DNA of 64,000 bases. Origin: JASHPR01 sp963778075 (GTDB taxonomy: Bacteria; Actinomycetota; Actinomycetes; Streptosporangiales; Streptosporangiaceae). The notes beneath the pieces were generated by a model. The model did no database searches. It was not told the origin of the DNA and saw nothing but the letters and a program-made list of their open reading frames with translations. Of this stretch, positions 7,708-15,940 are shown in pieces. The DNA lies in the NCBI GenBank assembly GCA_963778075.1, contig CAVZTJ010000019.1:17911-81910 (forward strand), written 5' to 3'. How positions within the stretch are numbered: position 1 is the stretch's first letter; every line of letters begins with the position of its first letter. A program made the translations under genes and the position numbers.

Positions 7708-9825
7708 TCAGCGCGGACGGCGCCAGTCGAGGCGCTCCGGCGGCGGGCCGAGGTTGGGCGGCGGCTCGTCGTCGGCCGGCTCGGCGACCTGGAGCCCCGC
7801 CTCGGCTGCCGGCATGGACCCGGCGGCCGTAGCACCGGCGCTCACCGCCTCCTCGACGCTGAGCAGCGTGGCCGTCGGCAACGCGATGATGCCGGGGTTG
7901 GCGTCGGCGAATACCACGTGGCGCCCGATTGGCGACGCGTAGGTGACGATGACCGCGCTCGGCGGCAACCGCTGCAGCTCATGCTGCTCAACAAGGAACT
8001 CGCGTGATCGCTGCGACGTGCGGGCAATCGACGAGCTGGTGCCGACCGCCGTCGAGGTGCTGATCCCCCACGTGGTGCCCGAGCTGATGCCAACCGTGAT
8101 CGACCGCGAGTCCGACGTGCCGTGCGACTCACTGGCGTCTTTGCTCTGCGACCCGGTGACGTGCCCGAACGGCGCGAAGGCGTCCTGCCGGGTGCGGCCG
8201 CGGCCGCGCTGCGAGCCGTAGCTCTCACTGACCGACGCCGAGTCGGCCACGGAGTCGGCAGTTCCCACAGTGCTGGTGTAGGAGTCGCCGGTGGTGTCGG
8301 TGACGGAGGTCCCGACGGTGTCGGTCAGCTGGCTGACCAGGAACCGGTGCTCGGTGCCGATCTGCTCGCTGGCCACCCGGGCGTCGTCGGCATTGCCGAG
8401 CCGCATGAACGCGATGGCCGCGTTGCCGCGGCCGAGCCGCTCCTTGACGTGTCCCGGGATCGAGCGGTAGCCGACGACCAGCCCGGCGCCGGAGATCTCG
8501 CACGCCTCGAGCAGCCGGTCCAGCACATCGGCACCGAGCTTCTCCGCGCCGAGCAGGCAGACGGTGTGCCGCCAGCGCGGGCCGGCCGAGGCCTGCCGCA
8601 GCACGTGGGTGAGGGCCACCGTCAGGTAGGTACCGAGGACCTTGTTGCCCAGCGCGCCCACCCGCCGGTCCAGGCACGCGACCCGCAACCTGCTCGGCGG
8701 CAGCGGCACCGGCGCCGACCCGAGCTGGTCCAGCCTGCGCAGCCGGGATTCGATCGCCCAGGCCCGCTCGATCACCACCCGGTCGGCCGCGGCGCGGCCG
8801 AACAGGGCCGCAACCCGGTCTATCTGGTCGGCGGTCAGCAGCCCGGCCTGCAGGTGCTCACGCGGGTCGCCGACCTGGGCCAGCACCCGCAGCGCGGCCG
8901 TGACCTGGGCGATGCTCGCCTCAGGGCCGAGCACGCCGAGGATCCGGTGCAGGATCGTGTTGTCGACCGGGGCGGCCCCGGCCGGGCCGCTCGCGGTCAC
9001 ACCCTGCTCGGCGGCGGCGACGGTCGCGGCCAGCACGTCCGCCAGCGCGTCGGCGTCGAGACCGGTGCCAAGGTCGAGCCGGGGCAGGTCGCCAGGCAGC
9101 ACCCAGACCAGCGGGTCGATCCCGGACTGGCGCGCCACCGCGAGCAGGTCACCGGCAACTGCGCCCTCGGTCAGGTCGAGCACGGTGACGTCGCCGCCGG
9201 CCGACAGGCGCGGCGCAGCGATCATGGTGAGCAGCGCCGACCAGCCTGGCAGCGTGCCGCCGGCCAGGTCCACCCGGTCGACCTCGCCGGGCAGGGACAC
9301 GGCGTACCACTGCAGTTGCCGGTCGAACGCCTCACGCCGTTCCTCCCACGCGCGGACCTGCCTGGCATGCTGTTCCTGGCGTGCCGCAAGCCGATTGCGC
9401 TGCACCTCGCGGATCTTCTCCACCCGCTGCTCCTCGGCGGCGAGCTGCTCGCGCAGGTCCTGCCTGCTCCGCCGGATAGCGCGCCCGCTGACCGCGGCGG
9501 CTGCCAGGAACACCGCCACGCCCAGGCCGGTGAGCGAATAGTTCAGCAGCCCGGTCAGCCCGAGAGCGAGCAGCAGGCCGGCCAGCGCGGCCGAGGCGGC
9601 GCCGGTCACTTTCGGCGGCCGGCTCAGACACCGTTCCTCACGGCGCTGCGCCGCCACCCAGCCCGGGTTGACCTGTTCCGTCGCTGGCGGCGCCGGGCGG
9701 CGCGGCAGCGGGCCCGGATCGGGATGCAGCGGCGCGTACTGCCAGCCGAGATACACCCGGTCCGCCCGGACCGCGGCGCGCTGCGACGGGGGGACAGGCG
9801 GGCGGAACCCGGCGGCCGCGCTCAT
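7708..9825 (-). CDS. Large VirD4/TraG-like protein with Ser/Thr-rich insert
   Basis: 705 residues. N-terminal disordered region, two hydrophobic segments at ~75-112 (AALAGLLLALGLTGLLNYS...), a charged coiled coil (~115-170), then an ATPase-like body (VTVLDLTEGAVAGDLL; VCLLGAEKLGADVLDRLLEAC; RLGNADDARVASEQIG) that resembles the distal lobe of TraG/VirD4 coupling proteins, and a C-terminal REFLVEQHELQRLPPSAV / GRHVVFADANPGI motif as in that family. Residues ~500-610 are a Ser/Thr/Gly-rich insert. No intact Walker A is visible and the Walker B position reads GAEKL. It lies downstream of, and in the same direction as, the 550-residue relative at 10144-11796. A role in transport or conjugation is only inferred. 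Confidence 0.72.
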   Translation of the reverse strand: MSAAAGFRPPVPPSQRAAVRADRVYLGWQYAPLHPDPGPLPRRPAPPATEQVNPGWVAAQRREERCLSRPPKVTGAASAALAGLLLALGLTGLLNYSLTGLGVAVFLAAAAVSGRAIRRSRQDLREQLAAEEQRVEKIREVQRNRLAARQEQHARQVRAWEERREAFDRQLQWYAVSLPGEVDRVDLAGGTLPGWSALLTMIAAPRLSAGGDVTVLDLTEGAVAGDLLAVARQSGIDPLVWVLPGDLPRLDLGTGLDADALADVLAATVAAAEQGVTASGPAGAAPVDNTILHRILGVLGPEASIAQVTAALRVLAQVGDPREHLQAGLLTADQIDRVAALFGRAAADRVVIERAWAIESRLRRLDQLGSAPVPLPPSRLRVACLDRRVGALGNKVLGTYLTVALTHVLRQASAGPRWRHTVCLLGAEKLGADVLDRLLEACEISGAGLVVGYRSIPGHVKERLGRGNAAIAFMRLGNADDARVASEQIGTEHRFLVSQLTDTVGTSVTDTTGDSYTSTVGTADSVADSASVSESYGSQRGRGRTRQDAFAPFGHVTGSQSKDASESHGTSDSRSITVGISSGTTWGISTSTAVGTSSSIARTSQRSREFLVEQHELQRLPPSAVIVTYASPIGRHVVFADANPGIIALPTATLLSVEEAVSAGATAAGSMPAAEAGLQVAEPADDEPPPNLGPPPERLDWRRPR

Positions 9826-10229
9826 CCCGACCGCTCACGATCCCCGGGCCGCACACCACCGTCCGGCCCCACGCCGGCACCCCGGGCGGGCACATGCCGG
9901 CACCGGGGCAGCATCCGCAGCCGCGGCTCCCTGGCCAGCAGTGCAAACCCGCCGCCGGCGGCCGGGACCGAGCCCAGCCAGGGGTTCGCGATCAGATCGG
10001 GCACGCCACCGATGCCGTGCCCAACCACCGGACCCCCGTCTCGGCCATTCCCGCTGAGCCCGTATCCGCCCGCCCCGTTCCCGCCGACTCCGTTCCCATC
10101 AGCCCTGTTTCCGCCCGCCCCGCTCGCGCCGACTCCGTTCCCATCAGCCCTGTTTCCGCCCGCCCCGCTCGCGCCGCCCGTCCCTGGCCCCGCTCGCGCC
10201 GGCCCAGTTACCGCCCGCCCAGCCACCAC
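9822..10229 (-). CDS. Glycine-rich hypothetical ORF between the two TraG-like genes
   Basis: 135 residues starting with ATG inside the 3' end of the upstream TraG-like gene (86-bp overlap) and ending in a 4-bp ATGA overlap with the start of the 705-residue gene, an arrangement that suggests translational coupling. The first half is Gly/Asn repeats encoded by two 45-bp tandem repeats, the second half (GVPDLIANPWLGSVPAAGGGF, then Arg-rich) is not recognised. It could instead be the displaced C-terminus of the upstream protein after a frameshift in the repeats. Confidence 0.4.
   Translation of the reverse strand: MVAGRAVTGPARAGPGTGGASGAGGNRADGNGVGASGAGGNRADGNGVGGNGAGGYGLSGNGRDGGPVVGHGIGGVPDLIANPWLGSVPAAGGGFALLAREPRLRMLPRCRHVPARGAGVGPDGGVRPGDRERSG
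10086..10175. repeat. 45-bp tandem repeat, two perfect copies
   Basis: The unit beginning GACTCCGTTCCCATCAGCCC is repeated without change at 10086-10130 and 10131-10175, with a degenerate continuation upstream and downstream. Identical copies imply recent slippage or exchange. It spans the stop codon of the 550-residue gene (stop in the second unit) and encodes GNRADGNGVGASGAG-type repeats in the overlapping frame. Confidence 0.9.
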
Positions 10230-11796
10230 CAGCCCCGATCCCGCCGATGAAGGCGCCTATCAGCGCCCGATCGACAGGGCCGTCCGCGACCAGCACGTTC
10301 ACCTCCGCGGCCAGGCGATCCGCGGTGTCGCCGGACCCCGTGCCGAGCACCACGGCCATCCCGGCGCCGTGGGCGATCCTGACGAGGTCAGCCAGGGCCC
10401 GCTGGCCCACGACCTCGCAGCCGTTGATCCAGGCCAGGCTATCCCCGGGGACCGACATTCCGGCCAGTTCGCCACAGACGGCCGTCAGGTCGGCAACGAC
10501 GAGACCGGCGATCATCGCGGCGGCGTTGTCATCGGCGCGATCAAGCGAGAACAGGGTCACCCCCCGGTCTCTGACCGTCTGGCCCAGGCTTACCCGCGGC
10601 GTCCCGGTCGCCTCCGGCCCGGGCCCCAGCCAGCGCCCGAGCGCCGACGCGCGCAGCCTCGGCAGCTGCGCAGCGGGCGCGGCCACCATGGACGGGTCGG
10701 CCTGGAGCAGCCCGGCCGAGACGGCCACCCGGTCCGCCAGCACGTCGCGGCGCGGGTGATACGACGGGATCTGTGCTGCGCGCTCGCGCAGCCCGTCCGG
10801 GGTGAGCAGGCCGACCAGATCGTCGAGCACTGGCAGCCGGCGATCGCCGGGAGCGGCGGCCTGTACCGCTAGCGCGTCGGTCAGGTAAGCGGCGCAGGAC
10901 CGCCGCTGCTGATCACCGACGCCGGTCCAGTCGATCGTGGCCATGACCAGCGCAGCGGCGCGGGCCGGATCGCCGCCGCGCAGCGGCTCGTAGCAGCAGG
11001 GCCCGGCGGGGCCGAAGCACGAGAACGGCGCGCCGGGCTCCGTGCACGCGGCGGCCAGCGACTCGGCCAGCCGCGGGGAGCCGGTCAGGTCAATGACGAT
11101 CACCGGCTTGCGCCGCCTGATCGCCGCGTGGGCGAGAGCGAACCCGCTCTGGCCCACGGCGGTCCCCGCGCAGAGCACCCCGCCCTCGGCTTCCCGCCAG
11201 GAAATCGCGGCGGGACGGCCGGTTGTCACATCGACGCCCACGCAGCAGCCGTCCCTGGTGACAACGCCCGCACCGGACCGGAGCGCGGCCGCGGTCGTCC
11301 GCCGGCGCGCCGTCACGATGAGGCCCGCCCGCCAGGGACGCCCGCCGCCGAGCCGCCGCTGCAGCCAGCTCAGGCCCAAGACCTCGGCAGCGGCCAGGAT
11401 CAGCGCGAGCGGGAACTGCTCGGGCAGCCAGTGCGCCAGCCCCGCGTAGGCATCGGACAAGTGGAGCAGGTGACCCGGATGCCCGCCGATCCCGCCCAGG
11501 TAGCCGAGCACGTGCCGGGGCCCGGCCGTGAAGTCGGACACGGCGCGGGACGGGCCGATGGCGAGCACCCACAGCAGGCCGACCCCGGCCGGGGCAGCCA
11601 ACCACTCCGGTCGCCAGCGGGCGACCCGGTCGATCAGGTACATGGCCGCGGCGAGCAACAGCGTCAGCTGGGCCAGCAGCAGGTGCGCCAGCAGCAGCAC
11701 CAGCGCGATGACAGCTATTAACTCGCCGTGGTGCGGGGCGTCCCTGGGGGCGACCTCCGGTGGACGACCGGCCTGACCTGGTGCGGAGTAACGCAT
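10144..11796 (-). CDS. Membrane-anchored VirD4/TraG-like protein with degenerate Walker motifs
   Basis: 550 residues. Two N-terminal membrane helices (ELIAVIALVLLLAHLLLAQL... and an AAPAGVGLLWVLAIG segment) precede a cytosolic body organised like a TraG/VirD4 coupling ATPase: GVDVTTGRPAAISWREAEGG, then VLCAGTAVGQSGFALAHAAI at the P-loop position, and DSLAWINGCEVVGQRALADLV at the Walker B position, followed by GAGMAVVLGTGSGDTADRL. The P-loop lacks the GKT/S triad (reads GQSG) and Walker B lacks the D-E pair, so ATP hydrolysis is doubtful. With the 705-residue neighbour it forms a same-strand pair. The C-terminus becomes Gly-rich. Function unknown; not next to relaxase or T4SS genes. Confidence 0.72.
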   Translation of the reverse strand: MRYSAPGQAGRPPEVAPRDAPHHGELIAVIALVLLLAHLLLAQLTLLLAAAMYLIDRVARWRPEWLAAPAGVGLLWVLAIGPSRAVSDFTAGPRHVLGYLGGIGGHPGHLLHLSDAYAGLAHWLPEQFPLALILAAAEVLGLSWLQRRLGGGRPWRAGLIVTARRRTTAAALRSGAGVVTRDGCCVGVDVTTGRPAAISWREAEGGVLCAGTAVGQSGFALAHAAIRRRKPVIVIDLTGSPRLAESLAAACTEPGAPFSCFGPAGPCCYEPLRGGDPARAAALVMATIDWTGVGDQQRRSCAAYLTDALAVQAAAPGDRRLPVLDDLVGLLTPDGLRERAAQIPSYHPRRDVLADRVAVSAGLLQADPSMVAAPAAQLPRLRASALGRWLGPGPEATGTPRVSLGQTVRDRGVTLFSLDRADDNAAAMIAGLVVADLTAVCGELAGMSVPGDSLAWINGCEVVGQRALADLVRIAHGAGMAVVLGTGSGDTADRLAAEVNVLVADGPVDRALIGAFIGGIGAGGGWAGGNWAGASGARDGRRERGGRKQG

Positions 11797-11800
11797 AACG

Positions 11801-11855
11801 GGTCAAGGTTCCCAGTCCTCGACCGCGCGTGTCCAGGCTGTGGAGAAAGTGCCCT
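11801..11855 (-). pseudogene. 3' stub of a duplicated gntR gene (end of the collapsed pst operon copy)
   Basis: This stretch is nearly identical to the last ~50 bp of the GntR-family gene at 12885-12938: on the minus strand both read G-T-F-S-(A/T)-A-W-T-(H/R)-A-V-E-D, the downstream copy having lost the stop codon (Trp instead). It sits just after the internally deleted pstS, in the same order as pstS...gntR in the full operon, so it marks the far end of a duplicated segment whose middle (pstC, pstA, most of gntR) is gone. Confidence 0.75.
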
Positions 11856-11858
11856 CCC

Positions 11859-11882
11859 CGCCGTGCCATTCCCGGCACGGCG
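11859..11882 (-). terminator. Hairpin between the collapsed pst copy and the TraG-like gene
   Basis: CGCCGTGCC and GGCACGGCG form a 9-bp perfect stem with a 6-base loop. It lies 19 bp past the stop of the deleted pstS. There is no T-run, as is usual for actinomycete terminators, so termination is inferred. Confidence 0.5.
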
Positions 11883-11900
11883 TGGGAGGCAGCCAGCGGA

Positions 11901-12695
11901 TCAGCCGCTGAGCGAGCTGACCAGTTTCTTGGACACCGACAGTGATGCCCCCGGCACCGCGGTGCCAAAGGTCGCCGACAGATACTTCGAGGTGTCACCG
12001 GTGGTGAGAATCCAGGACAGGAACGCCTTGATGGCACTCGCCTCGGCGGCGCTCGGCTGGGTCTTCTTCACGATGGCGTACTCGTAGTTGATGATCGCGT
12101 ATCCGGTGGGCGCTGAGGTGTTGATCAGCTGCTCGGCGCCGGCGGCGGGAACGGCGGGGAAGCTGGCCAGTGCGGCGCTGATCGCGGCGGGGGTCGCCGT
12201 GGTGTACTTGCCAGCCTTGTTGGCGACGGATGCCTGACCGATGCCCGCGGCAGTGGTCTTGGCCTCGTAGCTGTTCCCGATGTATGCGATGCAGTCCTTG
12301 ATGCCCGCGCACCCGGTCACCATGCCGCCGTTGCCGGTCTCGGCCACCGCACCGGGCACGGACGGCCAGGTGACGGTGGTGCCGATGTCGGCCGCTGGCC
12401 ACAGGCTCGGGTCCTGGGCGTTCAGGTAAGAGCCGAACTGGAACGTGGCGCCTGACGTGATCGTCACCTTCGGGTTCGCGGTGCTGTAGGCCGTCTGCCA
12501 GGCGCCAAACAGCGGGAACAGGATCGTGCTGCCGGTCTCAGTAATCGACGTGCCGCTGGCGTTGGCCGCTGCTGCTGCCGCCGTGGAGGACTTCGATGCC
12601 GCAGGGGTTGATGAACTGCTGCTGCAGGCAGCCGCCAGCAGGGTAAGCGGGACCAGGGCGGCCGCCGTGCACACCAGGCGAAATCTCTTGACCAC
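11901..12695 (-). pseudogene. pstS: PstS paralogue with an in-frame deletion between the two phosphate-binding loops
   Basis: The N-terminus (lipobox LAAAC, SSSSSTPAASKSS, SITETGSTILFPLFGAWQTAY, VTITSGAT) and the C-terminus (QFGSYLNAQDPS to the end) closely match the 367-residue PstS encoded at 15941-17044, but 103 residues are missing. The join lies where the full-length protein has SGAT (first phosphate loop) and SGST (second loop): the deletion appears to have recombined these two SGxT-coding repeats, leaving one. Most phosphate ligands and the whole second-domain entry are lost, so phosphate binding is very unlikely. The ORF, GTG start, ribosome site (ACGGAGT) and leader are intact, so a stable truncated lipoprotein may still be made. 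Confidence 0.85.
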
Positions 12696-12770
12696 CGGAA
12701 GGTACTCCGTTACTTCTGCACGCCGACGCGTGCGTCACACGACTCGCACGCGGGCGCGTGCGATAGGGCC
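12696..12770 (-). promoter_or_regulatory. Leader of the deleted pstS: two palindromes shared with the full pstS leader
   Basis: Hairpin or operator GCACGC-CGAC-GCGTGC at 12718-12733 and palindrome CGCACGCG-GG-CGCGTGCG at 12745-12762. The same two elements at the same spacing precede the full-length pstS (17067-17082 and 17094-17110). The DNA further upstream (12800-12850) is strikingly AT-rich for this genome (TATTAATATGCTATACATAT) and may hold the promoter. Confidence 0.6.
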
Positions 12771-12893
12771 CGCGCGGTTTTCCCCTCGGCGGCTGGATCT
12801 GTGGTATTTCGATATTACCCATATGTATAGCATATTAATAGGCTATGTAGGTAGCGATTGCCGCGGTCATCTTGAGGGCAGGTCAGGGGGTTC

Positions 12894-13970
12894 CTAGTCC
12901 TCCACCGCGTGTGTCCAGGCTGCGGAGAACGTGCCCGCTCCGCTGACCCCGCTCGGCGTGGCCGGCCCGCTAGGCGCGCCAGGGCCGCCAGGGCCGCCAG
13001 GCCCACTAGGGCCAGGCCCGCTAGGCCCGCCAGCTCGGCTAACTCCGCCGTCAGCTACCAGCTGACCGCCGGACTCGACCACGATCCGGAACAGGTCGGG
13101 GCGGAACACCGCGATGGTCAGCGCCACCGGCCTGTCCTCCTCGGGATCGTCGAACCGCACCGTCACCAGCGCGGCCGGCTGCCCGGCCGACAGCCGCAGG
13201 CTCCTGGCCACCGAGGGCGGCGGGGGCTGCAGCTCCACGTGCACGGCGCGCGGCTCGCCGACCGCCACGAGCTCGCCGTGATCGGGGTCCGGCAGGGCCG
13301 GCGCGGTGATCGGCAGCAGGCTCAGGCCGCCGGCGCCCGCACCGCCCTGAGCGTTGATGAACGGGCCGGCCATCTCCTTGAGCAGATAGGTCGTGCAGAA
13401 CGCGGCCGGCTCACCGGCCGCCGTCCACTGCACCCTGATCACGCCGACCGGGTCGGCGGGCGGAATCCGCAGCGCCCACCCGATGTCCTCCGGGACCTGG
13501 CGCCACGAAGCCTGCCGGCTCCGGCAGTCGATCTGGCCGCCCATCGGGTCGGCGTAGGAACCGAGTCCGGGCACACCCTCGATCGGGATGAGGTACTCGG
13601 CCGGGCTGACCCGGTACAGCTGCCCGTCCGGCAGCCGGCGGACGAGATGCCGGGTTGACAGCTCGTCCACGGCGGCGTCGATCTCGGCGGTGCTGACGTT
13701 GTAACGCCGCGCCAGGGCGGTGTGCCTCGGCAGCCGCCAGCCCGGCTCGTGGTGCACCAGCGAGGCGGCAATGCGGTCGGCGAGCACGCCGACAGCAGGC
13801 CGCGACGAGCCGCGCACACGGGGGCCGGCAGCGGTACCCGCACCCACGCCGCTGTCCCGGCTCTCCCGGTCCTGACCGGTGCTGCTAATGGGCATGCGGG
13901 CCTGCACGAATGCCGGCCTGCTTCCCCCCTCCCGAACCGGTTCCTCGCTGGCCCCCGGCACGTCCGTCAC
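12894..13970 (-). CDS. GntR/UTRA-type transcriptional regulator in the pst operon
   Basis: 358 residues. Residues ~60-115 are a GntR winged helix (ADRIAASLVHHEPGWRLPRH, LARRYNVSTAEIDAAVDEL, RHLVRRLPDGQLYRVSP) and residues ~155-290 look like a UTRA effector domain (DPVGVIRVQWTAAGEPAAFCTTYLL, LRLSAGQPAALVTVRFDDP...). The last ~45 residues are Gly/Pro/Ser repeats (GPSGPGGPGGPG) ending in FSAAWTHAVED. The ATG overlaps the pstA stop by 4 bp (ATGA), so it is translationally coupled to the phosphate transporter. UTRA regulators bind small metabolites, often phosphosugars; a link to phosphate-ester sensing is inference. Confidence 0.8.
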   Translation of the reverse strand: MTDVPGASEEPVREGGSRPAFVQARMPISSTGQDRESRDSGVGAGTAAGPRVRGSSRPAVGVLADRIAASLVHHEPGWRLPRHTALARRYNVSTAEIDAAVDELSTRHLVRRLPDGQLYRVSPAEYLIPIEGVPGLGSYADPMGGQIDCRSRQASWRQVPEDIGWALRIPPADPVGVIRVQWTAAGEPAAFCTTYLLKEMAGPFINAQGGAGAGGLSLLPITAPALPDPDHGELVAVGEPRAVHVELQPPPPSVARSLRLSAGQPAALVTVRFDDPEEDRPVALTIAVFRPDLFRIVVESGGQLVADGGVSRAGGPSGPGPSGPGGPGGPGAPSGPATPSGVSGAGTFSAAWTHAVED

Positions 13971-14863
13971 TCCGCATAACGCCGGGAGACCGCGACGATC
14001 ACCCGTCCCAGAATGATGATCAGCAAGACGAACACCAGGAGGATCAGTGCGGCGTCGTAGGACAGGATCAGGCCTGACGTCGTCCCGGCGTCCCAGAAGT
14101 TGAAGATCGCGTAGGTGAGGAAGGCCACCGGCTGGTGGGTCAGCTGCATCGTCGGGTTCAGGTCGGTCCAGCCGGCGGTGTACAGCAGCGGCGCGGTCTC
14201 GCCCACCGAGATCGCGATCGCCACCAGCATGCCGGTGATCATCCCGGGCAGCGCGGACTTCAGCACGATCTTCCGCAGCGTCCAGCCGGGCGAGATGCCG
14301 AGAGCCTCCGCGCCTTCGCGGTAGGAGGACGGCACGCCCAGCAACGACGTCTCGGTCGCCTTGGTGATGTACGGAATCGTGATCACCGAGAGCACGAGCA
14401 CAGCGGGAAGCAGGCCGAACCCCCAGTGCAGGCCGATCACGAGGGTGAGGTAGCCGACCAGGCCGAGGACGATCGACGGGATGCCAGCCAGCACCTCGTA
14501 GCCGCCGCGGAGTATGGCCCGGTGCCGGCCGACCGCGAACTCGGCCAGGTACAAGCCGGTGAGGACGCTGATCGTGCCGCCGACGATCAGCACGCCGAGG
14601 GTGATCAGCAGCGTGCCGAGGATCGCCTGCTTGAGCCCGCCCGCGTCACCCGACGTCGTATTCGTGGTCAGCACGCTGAATTGGAAGTGCGGGATCGCGC
14701 GCACGATGACCCCGCCGGCCAGCCAGATGGCGGGGCCAACGATGATCAGCAGCGCGATCCCGCAGAGAAGCCAGAACACCGCGTTGCCGATCTTGCGACG
14801 CGTTGGCACGCGGGTCCAGTCGGCGGTCTCGCCTCTCACGGCCGACGTGCTGTGGCTCGCCAT
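13967..14863 (-). CDS. pstA: Phosphate ABC transporter permease PstA
   Basis: 298-residue inner-membrane permease with about six helices. The ABC-permease EAA loop is clear at ~200-225 (SSYREGAEALGISPGWTLRKIVLKSALPG), and IGVGETAPL-type sequence (AISVGETAPLLYTAG) is typical of PstA. It pairs with PstC to form the phosphate channel driven by PstB. It starts 2 bp after the pstC stop and overlaps gntR by 4 bp, showing one transcription unit. Confidence 0.95.
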   Translation of the reverse strand: MASHSTSAVRGETADWTRVPTRRKIGNAVFWLLCGIALLIIVGPAIWLAGGVIVRAIPHFQFSVLTTNTTSGDAGGLKQAILGTLLITLGVLIVGGTISVLTGLYLAEFAVGRHRAILRGGYEVLAGIPSIVLGLVGYLTLVIGLHWGFGLLPAVLVLSVITIPYITKATETSLLGVPSSYREGAEALGISPGWTLRKIVLKSALPGMITGMLVAIAISVGETAPLLYTAGWTDLNPTMQLTHQPVAFLTYAIFNFWDAGTTSGLILSYDAALILLVFVLLIIILGRVIVAVSRRYAE

Positions 14864-14865
14864 CG

Positions 14866-15936
14866 CTACAGCCCCCTTCCGACGGGCAGCGCGGTGCCGG
14901 ACACCCGCCGCACCAACAGCCGCGCGATCACGTTCGCGGCGAGGGTGATCACCATCAGGATCAGCGCCAGCTCGGCGAACGCGCTGACGTCCATCCGGTC
15001 GGTGATCGCGGTGTCGAGGTTCTGCACGATGTTGGCGGCGATGGTGATCATCGCGGCATACAGGTTGGTGGGCAGCGCGCCCAGCGCGACACCGCAGACC
15101 ATGGCGACCGCGATCGTCTCACCCAGCGCCCGGCCCAGGCCGAGCACGGCGGCGCCAATGAGGCCCGCGCCGACCCACGGCAGAGTCACCCTGCGGGCGG
15201 CCTGCGCGTCGGACATGCCCAGCGCGATCGCGCCCTCGCGCGGTAGCAGCGGCACGCCGCGAATCAGGTCGCGGGACGTGGCCGCGACGATCGGAATCAC
15301 CATGATCGCGAGGATCAGGCCTGAGGTCAGCAGGCCCTGGCCGTTCCCTGGGTCGCCGTGGAAGAAGCCGAGCCCAGGCCAGTTGGGGATGATCTTGATG
15401 ATCGCCGGAGAGATGTGGTGGGCGATGAACGGCCCGAACGTGAGCGCGCCCCACAGGCCGATGATCACGCTGGGGATGCCGGCCAGCAGTTCGATGAACG
15501 CGCCTATCATGCTCGCCGCCCGTCTGGGCAGCCGCTCCACGATCGCGAGCGCGGCTCCGATCGACACCGGGACGGCGATGATCAGGGCGATCGCCGAGGT
15601 CGCGAGCGTGCCCAGGATCTCCGGCAGCGCGCCGAACTCCTCGCCGGCCAGGTGGGTGACGCCGTCGGACGTCACCGGCGTGCCGTACTGCGCGCCGAAG
15701 TTCCAGGTCTTTCCGGCGAAGATGTGCCATCCGGCGAACCTGATCGCCGGGATGGCCTGGAGGATCAGCGTGATCAGCACGAAGAACAGCATGAGCAGTG
15801 GCACCACGGCACCGCCGCGGCCGAGCCACATGACCAGGCCGCCGCTGCGGATGAAGTTGCGGAGCGAGGCGCCCGGCCGGCGCAGGGGCGGGTTGCCCGC
15901 CCCTCCGCTCGGCACGGTCGGTGCAGTGGTAGCCAT
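14866..15936 (-). CDS. pstC: Phosphate ABC transporter permease PstC
   Basis: 356-residue permease of the Pst system. After a cytosolic N-terminus it has six predicted helices; the EAA loop reads REGAIALGMSDAQAARRVTLPWVGAG and is followed by GLGRALGETIAVAMVCG, diagnostic for PstC. A periplasmic insert (ARKTWNFGAQYGTPVTSDGV-type region, FAGKTWNF) is also typical. It starts 5 bp after the pstS stop. Confidence 0.95.
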   Translation of the reverse strand: MATTAPTVPSGGAGNPPLRRPGASLRNFIRSGGLVMWLGRGGAVVPLLMLFFVLITLILQAIPAIRFAGWHIFAGKTWNFGAQYGTPVTSDGVTHLAGEEFGALPEILGTLATSAIALIIAVPVSIGAALAIVERLPRRAASMIGAFIELLAGIPSVIIGLWGALTFGPFIAHHISPAIIKIIPNWPGLGFFHGDPGNGQGLLTSGLILAIMVIPIVAATSRDLIRGVPLLPREGAIALGMSDAQAARRVTLPWVGAGLIGAAVLGLGRALGETIAVAMVCGVALGALPTNLYAAMITIAANIVQNLDTAITDRMDVSAFAELALILMVITLAANVIARLLVRRVSGTALPVGRGL

Positions 15937-15940
15937 CAGA

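Noticed and set aside
8122..10872. 916-codon plus-strand ORF opposite the TraG-like genes
   Set aside because: Its translation is Arg/Pro/Gln-rich low-complexity typical of the antisense frame of high-GC genes, and the minus-strand frames encode clear domains.
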